A DNA stretch of 64,000 nt, from NCBI RefSeq assembly GCF_900177805.1, contig NZ_FXAX01000001.1, forward strand, positions 1,550,001-1,614,000. The letters are read 5' to 3'. Below, piece after piece: positions 8,334 to 17,238 of the stretch. Position 1 is the first letter of the stretch. Each line of letters opens with the position of its first letter. The translations under genes were made by a program, and so were the position numbers. Origin of the DNA: Fibrobacter sp. UWB13 (GTDB taxonomy: Bacteria > Fibrobacterota > Fibrobacteria > Fibrobacterales > Fibrobacteraceae). The notes beneath the pieces were generated by a model. That model was not told the origin of the DNA and did not search any database. It saw nothing but the letters and a program-made list of their open reading frames with translations.

Positions 8334-9545
8334 TTACTTCGTTGCCGCAGCGAAAGCCGCGCCAAGCTTCGTCAAAGCTTCGTCGCATTCAGCGGCGGAG
8401 ACGTTCAGCGGCGGGAGCAAACGGAGCACGTTGCCCTTAGCGCTGAGAACCATCATGCCTTCGTCACGAGCGGCAGCAATCACGTTACCGACCGGGAGGG
8501 ATTCGTCGAGAGCGAGGCCGAGAATAAGGCCTTCACCACGCACGCCCTTCACTGCCGGGAACTTAGCAGCAATCGCTTCGAGGCCAGCCTTGAGCTGAGC
8601 GGAGCGAGCTTCGACATTGGCGAGGAATTCCGGCTTTGCAATCTGGTTCACGACAGCGAGACCCACTGCGCAAGCAACCGGGTTACCACCAAACGTCGTG
8701 CCGTGATCACCCGCCTTAAGCTGGTCAGCGACCTTCTGGCGGAGGAGCACTGCACCGAGCGGGAGACCGCCGCCAAGAGCCTTGGCAAGCGACACGAGGT
8801 CAGCATCAATGCCATGCTTCTGGAGGCCAAGGAATGTTCCGAGACGGCCCATACCTGCCTGGACTTCGTCGACAATCACGAGGCAGCCGAATTCTTTCTT
8901 CAAGCTGTTGATTGCAGCGACCATTTCATCGGAAACGGTCATCACGCCACCTTCAGCAGCGAGAGATTCAAGCATGATAGCGCAAGTGTCGCTGTTGACT
9001 TCGGCCTTGAGGGCTGCGACATCGTTCCAAGGAACGTGAACAAAGTCACCCGGCATGGAGCCAAAGCCTTCGCGGATAGCCGGCTGACCCGTTGCAGAAA
9101 GGGCTGCAAACGTACGACCGTGGAAGCTGTTGATGAACGTCACGATCTTCTGGCGGTTCTTTTCACCCTTGCGATCGAAATACTTACGAGCAAACTTGAT
9201 GCAGCCTTCGTTAGCTTCGGTACCGGAGTTGCAGAAGAATGCCTTGTCGAAACCCGTTGCAGCGAGGAGAGCCTTGGCGAGGTTCACCTGCGGGTAGTTC
9301 GGATAAAGGTTCGAAATGTGGAAGAAGCTGTCCATCTGTTCTTCGACAGCCTTCTTGATTGCGGCGTTCTGGTGGCCGAGAGCGTTCACGGCGATGCCAG
9401 CGACAAAGTCAAGATACTTCTTGCCGTTCTTGTCGAACAAGTAAGAACCTTCGCCACGGACAAATTCAATATTGGCCTTGCCATAAAGCGGGGCGATAAA
9501 CTGCTTGTCTTCTTCAAAAACGGAATTAGCCAAGGATTGTGCCAT
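8334..9545 (-). CDS. argD: Acetylornithine aminotransferase
   Basis: A 403-aa PLP-dependent class III aminotransferase that converts N-acetylglutamate semialdehyde to N2-acetylornithine in arginine synthesis. Visible family features: FFCNSGTEANE (phosphate-binding), D226 in VIVDEVQAGMGR, and the PLP lysine K255 in LAKALGGGLPLG. It overlaps the end of argB by 20 bases, so the two are co-transcribed with likely coupled translation. The ribosome site GGAGAACTGAAC stands before the ATG. Length is normal. Some family members also serve lysine synthesis (DapC activity); the argB linkage favours ArgD. Confidence 0.95.
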   Translation of the reverse strand: MAQSLANSVFEEDKQFIAPLYGKANIEFVRGEGSYLFDKNGKKYLDFVAGIAVNALGHQNAAIKKAVEEQMDSFFHISNLYPNYPQVNLAKALLAATGFDKAFFCNSGTEANEGCIKFARKYFDRKGEKNRQKIVTFINSFHGRTFAALSATGQPAIREGFGSMPGDFVHVPWNDVAALKAEVNSDTCAIMLESLAAEGGVMTVSDEMVAAINSLKKEFGCLVIVDEVQAGMGRLGTFLGLQKHGIDADLVSLAKALGGGLPLGAVLLRQKVADQLKAGDHGTTFGGNPVACAVGLAVVNQIAKPEFLANVEARSAQLKAGLEAIAAKFPAVKGVRGEGLILGLALDESLPVGNVIAAARDEGMMVLSAKGNVLRLLPPLNVSAAECDEALTKLGAAFAAATK

Positions 9546-10317
9546 AGTTCAGTTCTCCATTAATTTGTTTTACAAAGTGGTCGGCATCCTTCCAGCCGAC
9601 AATGTGAATGCTCTTGAGGCCACGTTCAATGCTCTTGAAGCTTTCGCGGACCTTCGGGATCATGCCGCCGTTGATGACGCCAGAAGCAATGAGGGCTTCG
9701 CTTGCATCTTCCGTGAGTTCCGGAATGACGGTCTTGGTATCGTCCATCACGCCCGGGACATCGCTCACCAGCACGAACTGGTCAGCGTGGAGTGCCACAG
9801 CCAGTTCGCTTGCGGCAGTATCGGCATTCACGTTCCAGCTCACAGCCTTGCCGTTTTCGTCCGGACCGATAGAGATCGGGCTTACGACCGGGACAAAGCC
9901 AGCAGACCAAAGCGTTTCCACAATCTGCGGATTGACCTTCTTGACTTCGCCCACGAGGCCAAGATCCACCTTGCCCTGCTTCTTGACCACTTCAAACAAC
10001 TTGCCATCGACGCCACTGAGGCCGACAGCGTTGCAATTGTTTTCGAGGAGCATTCGCACGAGCTTCTTGTTGACGTGTCCCGAGAGCGTCATTTCGACCA
10101 TCTTCATGATAGAAGGCGTCGTGACTCGGAGACCGTCGATAAAGGTGGGTTGTTCTCGGAGCAAGGAGATGTTCTCGTTGATGTCCTTGCCACCGCCGTG
10201 TACCACGGCCACTTGGCAGCCCATAGCCGGAAGCTTGCTGACTGCCGCCACAAAATCGGCCAACTTGGCTTCGTCGATTGCCAAGCTGCCACCAATTTTT
10301 ACAACCACTTTTTTCAT
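9526..10317 (-). CDS. argB: Acetylglutamate kinase
   Basis: A 263-aa amino-acid kinase (AAK fold) that phosphorylates N-acetyl-L-glutamate, the second step of arginine synthesis. It begins with the nucleotide-binding VVVKIGGSL, followed by AVVHGGGKDIN and the later LVSDVPGVMDD and VINGGMIPKV blocks. It lacks the N-terminal kinked helix typical of hexameric, arginine-inhibited enzymes (the protein starts directly at the core), so it resembles the short, E. coli-type dimeric form. It is the first gene of the argBD operon, with GAGGA 10-14 bases before the ATG. Confidence 0.95.
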   Translation of the reverse strand: MKKVVVKIGGSLAIDEAKLADFVAAVSKLPAMGCQVAVVHGGGKDINENISLLREQPTFIDGLRVTTPSIMKMVEMTLSGHVNKKLVRMLLENNCNAVGLSGVDGKLFEVVKKQGKVDLGLVGEVKKVNPQIVETLWSAGFVPVVSPISIGPDENGKAVSWNVNADTAASELAVALHADQFVLVSDVPGVMDDTKTVIPELTEDASEALIASGVINGGMIPKVRESFKSIERGLKSIHIVGWKDADHFVKQINGELNYGTILG

Positions 10318-10390
10318 CGCTTACGATGTCCTCATAATTCTCAGGCGAAAAGCGAGCACCATTGCCCGGATTAGCCCGAAAAATTTACCG

Positions 10391-10398
10391 CAAATGTA
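10391..10398 (-). promoter_or_regulatory. Possible -7 promoter box (TACATTTG) for argBD
   Basis: On the minus strand TACATTTG fits TAnnTTTG and lies about 75 bases before the argB start codon in the divergent argB/ferredoxin intergenic region. Pattern match only; no -33 element confirmed. Confidence 0.3.
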
Positions 10399-10560
10399 GA
10401 AAAAGGAACTCTAGGCTTACCGCTAAGGATTAATTTTTAAAAGAAAAAAGCACGACTTATTGGTTAAACCTTTTTTTCCCAATTTCTTTCACTTTTTCAC
10501 TCTTCAGGCGTAATTTTTTTATATCTTTTGGGAAAACCTAACCAATATAAGAGGTATTTT

Positions 10561-10758
10561 ATGGCAATTACGAAAGTTTGGCTCGATGAATCTAGCGACG
10601 AATGCGTCTCCTGCGGCGCTTGCGAAGCAACTTGCGATGCAGTCTTCTCCGTTCCGGAAAAGATGGTCGTTAAGGAAGGCGTTGACTTCAGCGCATACGA
10701 AAACGAAATCAAGGACGCTGCAGACAGCTGCCCGGCCGGCGTGATCAAGTTCTCGTAA
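10561..10758 (+). CDS. Single-cluster 4Fe-4S ferredoxin
   Basis: A 65-aa ferredoxin. The motif C15-x2-C18-x2-C21 plus distal C57-P supplies four ligands for one 4Fe-4S cluster; an extra C25 is present, as in small ferredoxins where that position can form a disulfide. It is very acidic and expected to be a soluble low-potential electron carrier in an anaerobe. The start is the ATG at 10561, preceded by AAGAGG; an upstream in-frame start would add a tail not seen in the family. It stands alone, divergent from argBD and followed by a strong terminator. Confidence 0.92.
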   Translation: MAITKVWLDESSDECVSCGACEATCDAVFSVPEKMVVKEGVDFSAYENEIKDAADSCPAGVIKFS

Positions 10759-10831
10759 TTCGAGCATTTAGGCAAAGTTATCGCGGAACCCCGCGATGGT
10801 ACGAAGCTTTGCTTATCTTGTAAGATTGAAC

Positions 10832-10870
10832 ACAAAAACAGCACTCGATTCTATCGAGTGCTGTTTTTGT
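10832..10870. terminator. Strong bidirectional terminator between ferredoxin and tex
   Basis: Perfect stem CAGCACTCGAT / ATCGAGTGCTG with a three-base loop, flanked by A5 on the left and T5 on the right, so it works in both directions for the convergent genes. Confidence 0.85.
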
Positions 10871-10884
10871 TTGTTTTGAAAGGG

Positions 10885-10911
10885 GGATGCCCGCTCGGCG
10901 GCGGGCATGAC
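10885..10911 (-). repeat. REP-like palindromic element
   Basis: On the minus strand it reads GTCATGCCCGCCGCCGAG followed by CGGGCATCC: stem ATGCCCG / CGGGCAT. Member of the GTCAT-hairpin set; located between the terminator and the 3' end of tex. Confidence 0.6.
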
Positions 10912-10932
10912 AATGAAAGCCGCGACTCTCGG

Positions 10933-13326
10933 CTAGAAGCCCTTCTTCATAGATTTAAGAAGAGCGTTCAGCTTGGCGGGCTGGGCTGCATTCGGCTTCT
11001 TCTGCGGCTGCATGCCCGGGCGTTCCTTACCGGCAATTTTGTTCTTGAGGTCGGCAATCGTTGCATGTCCCTGAATGCCACCCTGCGGGCGAGCACCACC
11101 GTCGCGATGACCGAAGTTACCACGCGGGCCACCCACGCGCTGACCGCGAGGACCGCTCACGCCAGCACCGGCAACACCGTCCGTCTGTTCCTGCTTCATG
11201 GAAAGGCTGATGCGCTTCTGGTTAGCATCGACTGCAACCACGCGAACCTTCACCACGTCACCGACCGTAAGCACGTCCTTAGCGTCCGTCACATACTTGT
11301 CGCTGATTTCAGAAATGTGAACGAGACCGTCCTGATGCACGCCGATGTCCACGAAAGCACCGAAGTTAGCAACGTTGGTCACGACACCTTCCATCCAGCT
11401 ACCCGTCACGAGGTCGTTGATGGTCTTGATGCGGTCATCGAACTTAGCATAACGGAATTCCTTACGCGGGTCGCGGCTCGGCTTCTGGAGTTCCTTGAGG
11501 ATATCTTCCAAAGTAGCACGACCGACTTCGTCGGAGAGGAATTCGTCGAGCTTGATGCCCTTCACGGCGTCTGCATTGCCGACCATTTCCTTGACCGGAA
11601 CACCGACCTTTTCAGCCATCTTTTCGACGAGGGCGTAGTTTTCAGGATGCACGGCGGAATCGTCGAGCGGGTTTTCTGCACCCGGGATACGCATAAAGCC
11701 TGCGGCCTGTTCGAAAGCCTTCGGACCAAAGCCCTTGACCTTCTTCAAATCTTCACGGCTTGCATAAGCGCCATTTTCTTCACGGTACTTCACAATAGCT
11801 TCAGAGAGCGTGTTGCTGAGGCCTGCCACGTGAGAGAGGAGCGGAGCAGAAGCGCTGTTCACGTCAACACCGACCATGTTCACGCAGCTTTCCACGACTT
11901 CGTCCAAGCGCTTCTTGAGTTCGCGCTGGTTCACGTCGTGCTGGTACTGGCCCACGCCAATGGACTGCGGATCGACCTTGACAAGTTCAGCGAGCGGGTC
12001 CTGCAAGCGGCGGCCAATGGAAATAGCACCACGGGTCGTCACGTCTTCCTTCGGGAATTCGGCGATAGCAATCATGCTTGCGCTATAGACAGATGCACCG
12101 GCTTCGGAGACGATAACGCGCGGCGGAACCTTGCCCTTGAACTTGAGAGCCATTTCGCCACAGAAAGCGTCCGTTTCGCGGCTTGCCGTACCGTTACCGA
12201 TTGCGATGAGGTCAATCTGATACTTGTCGATGAGGCTCATCAGATAAACTGCGGCACCGGCCTTGTCGTTCCACGGTTCATGCGGCTTGATGATGCCGTG
12301 ATCCATGAACTTGCCGTTCTTGTCGAGCACAGCGACCTTGCAACCCGTACGGAAACCCGGGTCGAGGGCGAGCACAGCCTTGTGGCCTGCCGGAGCGGCG
12401 AGCAAAACGTCCTGGAGATTCTTGGAGAACACCTTGAAAGCTTCTTCTTCGGCGCTGTCCTTGAGGAGGAGGCGCACTTCGCTTTCCATGCTCGGCTGGA
12501 GCAGGCGTTCCCAAGCGTCCTTGCACATATCTTCGAGGTACGGCTTCCAGACAGAGTCGTGCTTGATGACCTGATTCTGGAGATAACCGATCATTTCTTC
12601 GTTCGGGACTTCGATGGAGAGGCGAAGCACCTTTTCCTTTTCGCCACGGCGGAGAGCGAGCATACGGTGGCTCGGGATCTTGGAGACCGGTTCGCTAAAG
12701 TCGTAGTAGTCCTTGAACTTGGTTTCTTGCTTTTCGAAATCCTTCTTGACCTTGGAAACCATGACGCCAGTCTTTTCGACCTTGTTGCGGAGGTACTGAC
12801 GGTATTCGGCGTTGTCTGCAACTTCTTCGGCGAGGATGTCTGCAGCACCCTTGAGGGCGGCACGTGGGTCGGCAAGTCCCTTTTCTTCGGACAAATAAAT
12901 GCGTGCAATTTCTTCTGCCGTGTTTCCGGTATTTTCCTGAGCCCACATCAGGCGGGCGAGCGGTTCCAGACCAAGTTCCTTTGCAATCGTTGCGCGAGTA
13001 CGCTTCTTCGGCTTGAACGGAGCGTAAATATCTTCGAGAAGAGTCTTGTCCTTGCAAGCTTCAATCTGAGCCTTGAGTTCCGGCGTGAGCTTGCCCTGTT
13101 CCTCGATGCTCTTGAGGATCGTTTCCTTGCGGTCCACAAGTTCCTGGAGGTAGTCGCGACGGTGGCTGATGTCGCGGAGTTCAATTTCGTTCAATGTACC
13201 CGTTTGGTCCTTACGGTAACGGGCGATAAAGGGGATCGTGCCCCCCTGGTCCATAAGTTCGAGCGCCTTAGATACGCGCCACACTTCAAGATTCAGCTCT
13301 TCAGCAATAATCGCAGAAAAATCCAT
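10933..13326 (-). CDS. tex: Tex-like transcription accessory protein, S1 RNA-binding
   Basis: A 797-aa Tex homologue. The order of domains is the usual one: N-terminal Tex/helix-turn-helix region (IPFIARYRKDQTGTLNE, the family signature), a YqgF/RNase H-like core (LALDPGFRTGCKVAVLD), helix-hairpin-helix repeats (about 500-565, including KKVKGFGPKAFEQ) and one S1 domain (about 640-710, VTNVANFGAFVDIG). The C-terminal about 70 residues are a Gly/Arg/Lys-rich basic tail. Tex proteins bind structured nucleic acids and affect transcription and stress tolerance. Length is typical. An exactly antisense open frame of about 900 codons is an artefact of codon bias. Confidence 0.95.
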   Translation of the reverse strand: MDFSAIIAEELNLEVWRVSKALELMDQGGTIPFIARYRKDQTGTLNEIELRDISHRRDYLQELVDRKETILKSIEEQGKLTPELKAQIEACKDKTLLEDIYAPFKPKKRTRATIAKELGLEPLARLMWAQENTGNTAEEIARIYLSEEKGLADPRAALKGAADILAEEVADNAEYRQYLRNKVEKTGVMVSKVKKDFEKQETKFKDYYDFSEPVSKIPSHRMLALRRGEKEKVLRLSIEVPNEEMIGYLQNQVIKHDSVWKPYLEDMCKDAWERLLQPSMESEVRLLLKDSAEEEAFKVFSKNLQDVLLAAPAGHKAVLALDPGFRTGCKVAVLDKNGKFMDHGIIKPHEPWNDKAGAAVYLMSLIDKYQIDLIAIGNGTASRETDAFCGEMALKFKGKVPPRVIVSEAGASVYSASMIAIAEFPKEDVTTRGAISIGRRLQDPLAELVKVDPQSIGVGQYQHDVNQRELKKRLDEVVESCVNMVGVDVNSASAPLLSHVAGLSNTLSEAIVKYREENGAYASREDLKKVKGFGPKAFEQAAGFMRIPGAENPLDDSAVHPENYALVEKMAEKVGVPVKEMVGNADAVKGIKLDEFLSDEVGRATLEDILKELQKPSRDPRKEFRYAKFDDRIKTINDLVTGSWMEGVVTNVANFGAFVDIGVHQDGLVHISEISDKYVTDAKDVLTVGDVVKVRVVAVDANQKRISLSMKQEQTDGVAGAGVSGPRGQRVGGPRGNFGHRDGGARPQGGIQGHATIADLKNKIAGKERPGMQPQKKPNAAQPAKLNALLKSMKKGF

Positions 13327-13365
13327 TTGAGATTCCTACTTGTAGATTCCGTTTCCGGATTTGGG

Positions 13366-13480
13366 GTCCACCGAACCGTACACCCCTCATTGGATAGCAC
13401 AGCCCGCACGGCCCTCAGTGACACAAGCCTGGCAACTACCGCTGCCAGACACCCCTCTCGGGGTTCTACCGAATATAGCA
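13366..13480 (-). ncRNA. Candidate structured leader or small RNA upstream of tex
   Basis: The 333-base gap between tex (13326) and the xylanase gene (13660) holds a GC-rich stretch unlike ordinary spacers. Clear hairpins: ACCCC-TCTC-GGGGT (13451-13464) and CTGGCA-...-TGCCAG (13429-13448); CCGTAC (13376) can also pair with GCACGG near 13405 with one G-U. On the minus strand it would be the tex leader or a separate RNA. I do not recognise a riboswitch, RNase P, SRP, tmRNA or a convincing 6S pattern. The rest of the gap (13500-13659) shows only an AT-rich promoter-like region before the xylanase gene. Confidence 0.3.
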
Positions 13481-13659
13481 AAAGAAAGTGTCAAATTTTC
13501 GACACTTGGGGGCAAGGCTCAAAAAAGCCGTCCGGAAACCGCCCAAAGACGGGTGCGGCGCATTAAAACACCTGCAACACTTTTGAAATTTTAGTTTACG
13601 ATGGATTCCCCAACCACCCCATTAAAAGTTACCTTTGGAGTATAGAAAAGGGATGTTTT

Positions 13660-14643
13660 ATGAAAAATTCAAAATTTTTCGTTTTGAGTCTTGCCGTTGC
13701 ATTTGCCACAGAAGCCTATTCCCAGGATTTTTGCAACACAGCAACCCACAGCGGCGAAAGCACGGTCGTCACTTCCAACGACATCAACGATATCGGTAAC
13801 TATAGTTACGAACTTTGGGCCGACATCGGCAACAACTCCGCCACGTTCTACACCGACGGCTCATTCTCCTGCGAATTCAACAACGTGAACGATTACCTCT
13901 GCCGCGAAGGCATCCGCTACGGCATGAACAGCGGGCTCAAGTACACTGACCTCGGACACCTTTACGCCGACTTCAAGCTGACCGACCCGTCTTTCAAAAG
14001 CTACTCCAACGTGACGTACTCCTACATCGGCGTTTATGGCTGGTCGCAAGACCCGCTCATCGAATGGTACATCGTCGACACCTGGAGCCCGTATCGTCCG
14101 AACTGGATCGGCAAATCTACAGCAAACTGTGACGAATGCGGTCTGCGCGGCACCATCACCGTTGACGGTGCGGTCTATGAAGTCTACGTCGACAAAGTCC
14201 AGCGCGGATCCATCGAAGGCGAAAACACTCCCTTCACGCAATATTTCAGCGTGCGCAAGACCAAACGCGCCTGCGGCACCATCGATATTACCGCCCACTT
14301 TGACGGCTGGAAGAGCTTAGGTCTTGAACTCGGCAACTCCATGTACGAAGCAAAAGTTCTCGGCGAAGCGGGCCAATACCCCGAAAACGGGAACGCCTCC
14401 GGCACACTCGACTTCGCCTACGCCAAGGTCTACACAGGCGAAGCAAGCTCCACGGCCCTTCCCCAATTTGCACCGAAAACAAACACAATCACTAGCGCAC
14501 AGGTTTTCGATATGCAGGGCAAATTCCTCGGAAACGTAAATGCCACAAGCGATATCCAGAGCGCCATCAAGAACAAGTTCCATAGCACCGGTATTTATAT
14601 GGTAAAGCTCGGCTCTGCAATGAAGAGCGTTTCCGTAAAATAA
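13660..14643 (+). CDS. Secreted GH11 endo-1,4-beta-xylanase with type IX-like sorting tail
   Basis: The 327-aa protein carries a signal peptide (cleavage near AYSQ, about residue 21), a single glycoside hydrolase family 11 domain (about 33-262) and a C-terminal module (about 278-327). The nucleophile is E135 in PLIEWYIVD; the acid/base is most likely E236 in KVLGEAG. The beta-strand VYGWSQDPLIEWYIVDTW is characteristic of the family. It should cut xylan backbones outside the cell. The tail (VFDMQGKFLG...GIYMVKLGS) resembles type IX secretion sorting domains and the tail of the SGNH esterase at 53527. Only one GH11 module is present and no carbohydrate-binding module. Confidence 0.87.
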   Translation: MKNSKFFVLSLAVAFATEAYSQDFCNTATHSGESTVVTSNDINDIGNYSYELWADIGNNSATFYTDGSFSCEFNNVNDYLCREGIRYGMNSGLKYTDLGHLYADFKLTDPSFKSYSNVTYSYIGVYGWSQDPLIEWYIVDTWSPYRPNWIGKSTANCDECGLRGTITVDGAVYEVYVDKVQRGSIEGENTPFTQYFSVRKTKRACGTIDITAHFDGWKSLGLELGNSMYEAKVLGEAGQYPENGNASGTLDFAYAKVYTGEASSTALPQFAPKTNTITSAQVFDMQGKFLGNVNATSDIQSAIKNKFHSTGIYMVKLGSAMKSVSVK

Positions 14644-14721
14644 GTTCTTTTCATAACAAACCACACTCTAATCATCAAGCTTGCGATTTCCCCAATCGTA
14701 GGCTTTCTTATATTTAAAATA

Positions 14722-15498
14722 ATGGAACAACAAAACTTATCAGTCGCAAAGCAATTCAAGACCGGGTTTGCCACATACATTAAGGCATTCCGTCTCATAC
14801 GTGCAAACAAGCTCACTAAATATTTGCTCATTCCCGCCATTTTGAACATCATTGTCGTGGTCGCGTTCATTTTCTCGGGCGTCGGCATTAGCGACTGGAT
14901 CAACGGCATCATCGAGCGCAGCACCGAAAACATGAACGGCTGGATTCACGCCGGCATGGTCGCCATCAAGATTATTCTCCCCATTGTTTTCTTTGCGCTA
15001 TTCATTTTTATCGGCGGAACAATCGTCAATATTCTCATGTCGCCCATTTACACGTTCCTCTCCGAAAAAACAGAAACCATCCTTACCGGGAAAGAATTTC
15101 CGTTTGACATGAAGCAAACGCTCAAAGACATTTGTCGCGCCATCGTGATTGCCATCCGCAATACTGCAAAGCAGCTTGTCTTGACCGCCCTTTGCCTGCT
15201 TTTGAATTTTATTCCTGTCGCGGGGAGCATCGCATCGCTTGTCCTAATTTTCATCATCAACGCATATTACTTTGGCTTTGGATTCATGGACTACACTTAC
15301 GAGCGCTGGCGTTTATCGCCGAAAGACAGCCGCAAGGAAACCCATAAATTAAAGTTCGTCACATTTGCAAACGGCGCCGTATATTCGTTACCTCTTTACC
15401 TCATCTGCGGATCATTTATCGCCGCATTTATCGGAGGCGTTTCAACTGTTGCCGCCACGCTATCGCAATTAGAATTGAGCGAAAAATCGCCATCTTAA
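14722..15498 (+). CDS. EI24/CysZ-like membrane protein
   Basis: A 258-aa inner-membrane protein of the EI24 (CysZ) family: four or more hydrophobic helices (about 33-53, 75-105, 145-185, 215-240) and the conserved segment NILMSPIYTFLSEKTE followed by the family-type DYTYERWRLSPK near the C-terminal third. E. coli CysZ is a sulfate transporter, but distant members like this one have no assigned substrate and no sulfur-assimilation gene is nearby. No clear ribosome site precedes the ATG. Followed closely by the HAD gene. Confidence 0.75.
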   Translation: MEQQNLSVAKQFKTGFATYIKAFRLIRANKLTKYLLIPAILNIIVVVAFIFSGVGISDWINGIIERSTENMNGWIHAGMVAIKIILPIVFFALFIFIGGTIVNILMSPIYTFLSEKTETILTGKEFPFDMKQTLKDICRAIVIAIRNTAKQLVLTALCLLLNFIPVAGSIASLVLIFIINAYYFGFGFMDYTYERWRLSPKDSRKETHKLKFVTFANGAVYSLPLYLICGSFIAAFIGGVSTVAATLSQLELSEKSPS

Positions 15499-15503
15499 AT
15501 TTC

Positions 15504-15511
15504 TATCTTTG
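15504..15511 (+). promoter_or_regulatory. Possible -7 promoter box (TATCTTTG) ending 4 bases before an ATG
   Basis: TATCTTTG fits TAnnTTTG and is part of AAATTTCTATCTTTGCGACA, a 20-base string repeated exactly at 45990-46009. Here it is followed by only CGAC before the HAD start codon, so the transcript would be leaderless or nearly so. Confidence 0.4.
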
Positions 15512-15515
15512 CGAC

Positions 15516-16166
15516 ATGCTCAAGAACTACATTTTTGATTTAGGCGGAGTTCTTTTGGATATCCGCATGAAAAACGCTTACGAACGATTTGTCGCACTCG
15601 GCTTGCCGCCCACCGAACTTGAGCCGGGCAGTTTTGTCTACAAACTGATGGAAGATTACCAGCTTGGGTTTGTGACGACCACAGAATTCTGCCAGCAAGT
15701 CGCAAGCAAGTGCGTTGCCGATTCTAACACCAAATGCGCAGCAAGCCTAACAACGCCACACGATATCGAAGACGCCTGGAATTCCATTTGCTTGAGCGTT
15801 GCCGACCGCAAATTACAAGCACTCCGCAAACTGCGCAAAATGGAAGGTGTTGCAAGCGTTTCGCTTTTGAGCAATACAAACGAACTGCATTGGGAATGCT
15901 GTTGCCAAAATTGGTTCAATGCGAACGGCAACAAGCTCGAAGACTTTTTCTACAAGATTTTCTTGAGCCAGGAGCTCCATTTGCAAAAGCCCGACCCCGA
16001 GATTTTCAAGACTGCCATTCGCGAACTCGGAGCCTCCCCCGCCGAGACGATATTCCTCGACGATAGCCCTGTCAACACCGCCGCCGCAGCAGCATGCGGA
16101 TTACAGACGCTTACCGTAACATCAGACGTTGACTGGGTGGCAACGCTTTTTTCGCAAAAACCTTGA
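15516..16166 (+). CDS. HAD-superfamily phosphatase (subfamily IA, YihX-like)
   Basis: A 216-aa soluble haloacid dehalogenase-like hydrolase. Motif I is YIFDLGGVLLD with the nucleophile D8; motif II is SLLSNTNELHW; motif III lysine lies in QKPDPEIFK; motif IV is FLDDSPVNTAAAAA. This matches small sugar-phosphate or nucleotide phosphatases such as YihX (alpha-glucose-1-phosphatase), but the substrate cannot be assigned. The cap region (about 20-95) is alpha-helical. The gene begins 17 bases after the preceding stop codon. Confidence 0.85.
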   Translation: MLKNYIFDLGGVLLDIRMKNAYERFVALGLPPTELEPGSFVYKLMEDYQLGFVTTTEFCQQVASKCVADSNTKCAASLTTPHDIEDAWNSICLSVADRKLQALRKLRKMEGVASVSLLSNTNELHWECCCQNWFNANGNKLEDFFYKIFLSQELHLQKPDPEIFKTAIRELGASPAETIFLDDSPVNTAAAAACGLQTLTVTSDVDWVATLFSQKP

Positions 16167-16278
16167 ATCAATGTAAACATTTTCTTATTTTTACGCTACA
16201 TAACGAGTACCTGCAACCGATTTTTGGGGCATTTGGCACCTTGAATTCTGTATAGCAGCCTCGTCTCAAGGAGTTAAA

Positions 16279-17226
16279 ATGAGAAACAACATTCAAGCGA
16301 TTTTCGCGTTAGTTCTTTTACTAACGGTTTCGCTTTTTGCACAAAACATGTGCATTGAACTTTGCACAACTTGTCAAAATAATACAGATCAAACTTGCCA
16401 AAAAGTTGAAAATAGCTGCCATTGCACAGCCCTCCTCGACAGCATCAACGCAGTCCAAGCAAACAAAGATGAAGCGATTGCTAAAGAAAAGCCCGTTGAA
16501 GAAAAATCAATTGAAGAAGCTCCCGTCAACAAGTCCCAAGACACAAGAATCGTCTCCGCGCAAAACAATAATTTTGGGTCAACGTCCAACGAAGTCACCC
16601 CAAACAACCTAGAAATACGTTCCAAAAAGAAATCAAGCAACTACTTAGGATTTACACTTGCATATGAATCGCCTAAAAGTTACGATTATTATGGAAGCAA
16701 TTTAATAGACTACGGTAGCGATAGCGAATTCGGTCTAAACGCAGGCTTTGTATTTAGGCATTACCTTAATCGTTTTATATCATTTAATTCCGGGATTAAT
16801 GTTGTATACCATACCGGCGATTACGGTATTTCACAAAGGGCTAAGGAATACAATTTTTCTATCGCATCTCTCGGTTTCAATACAATAATGGCAGAAATTC
16901 CGCTTGGTTTCCGCTTTGGCATTCCCTTGGGTTCATCCCCAATTTCACTTTTCATCAGCGCCAATTTCCATATTCGCAAGCCCATCTATCAATGGCTTGA
17001 GCTTGATGTCCTCGACTATTGGTGGTATGACGACAGTTATGATGATGTAGCAGCATCCTCTGATTGGGAATTCATCCATCTTTTGGGATTGGGCATAGAA
17101 TTAACACGCCATTTTTCACTTGAAGTCCAATGGTTCGCAGGGAACTTCCGCGCCTACAAAGACGGTGTAGAGCAAGCCTACGAAAACGGCAATAGTTGGC
17201 ATCTCAAAATGGAAGCAGCATTCTAA
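16279..17226 (+). CDS. Outer-membrane beta-barrel protein with Cys-rich N-terminus
   Basis: A 315-aa exported protein: signal peptide (about 1-21, ending LFAQ), a short segment with six cysteines (CIELCTTCQNN...CQKVENSCHC), a Lys/Glu-rich spacer (to about 115), then alternating aromatic strands (LGFTLAYES, LGFNTIMAEIPLGFRFG, FSLEVQWFAG) ending ...LKMEAAF, typical of an OmpA-like or outer-membrane 'beta-barrel' fold. AAGGAG precedes the ATG. It is the first gene of a three-gene operon (12 and 29 bases between genes). Function unknown. Confidence 0.7.
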   Translation: MRNNIQAIFALVLLLTVSLFAQNMCIELCTTCQNNTDQTCQKVENSCHCTALLDSINAVQANKDEAIAKEKPVEEKSIEEAPVNKSQDTRIVSAQNNNFGSTSNEVTPNNLEIRSKKKSSNYLGFTLAYESPKSYDYYGSNLIDYGSDSEFGLNAGFVFRHYLNRFISFNSGINVVYHTGDYGISQRAKEYNFSIASLGFNTIMAEIPLGFRFGIPLGSSPISLFISANFHIRKPIYQWLELDVLDYWWYDDSYDDVAASSDWEFIHLLGLGIELTRHFSLEVQWFAGNFRAYKDGVEQAYENGNSWHLKMEAAF

Positions 17227-17238
17227 AAGGAGCTTAAA

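Noticed and set aside
13366-13480. 6S RNA upstream of tex
   Set aside because: The long two-armed bubble and the conserved G/C-rich flanks expected for 6S were not found; listed only as a candidate structured leader.
10858-13566. A 902-codon open frame antisense to tex
   Set aside because: It mirrors the Tex coding frame with shadow codon bias, has no ribosome site or domain, and tex itself is a full, recognisable gene.
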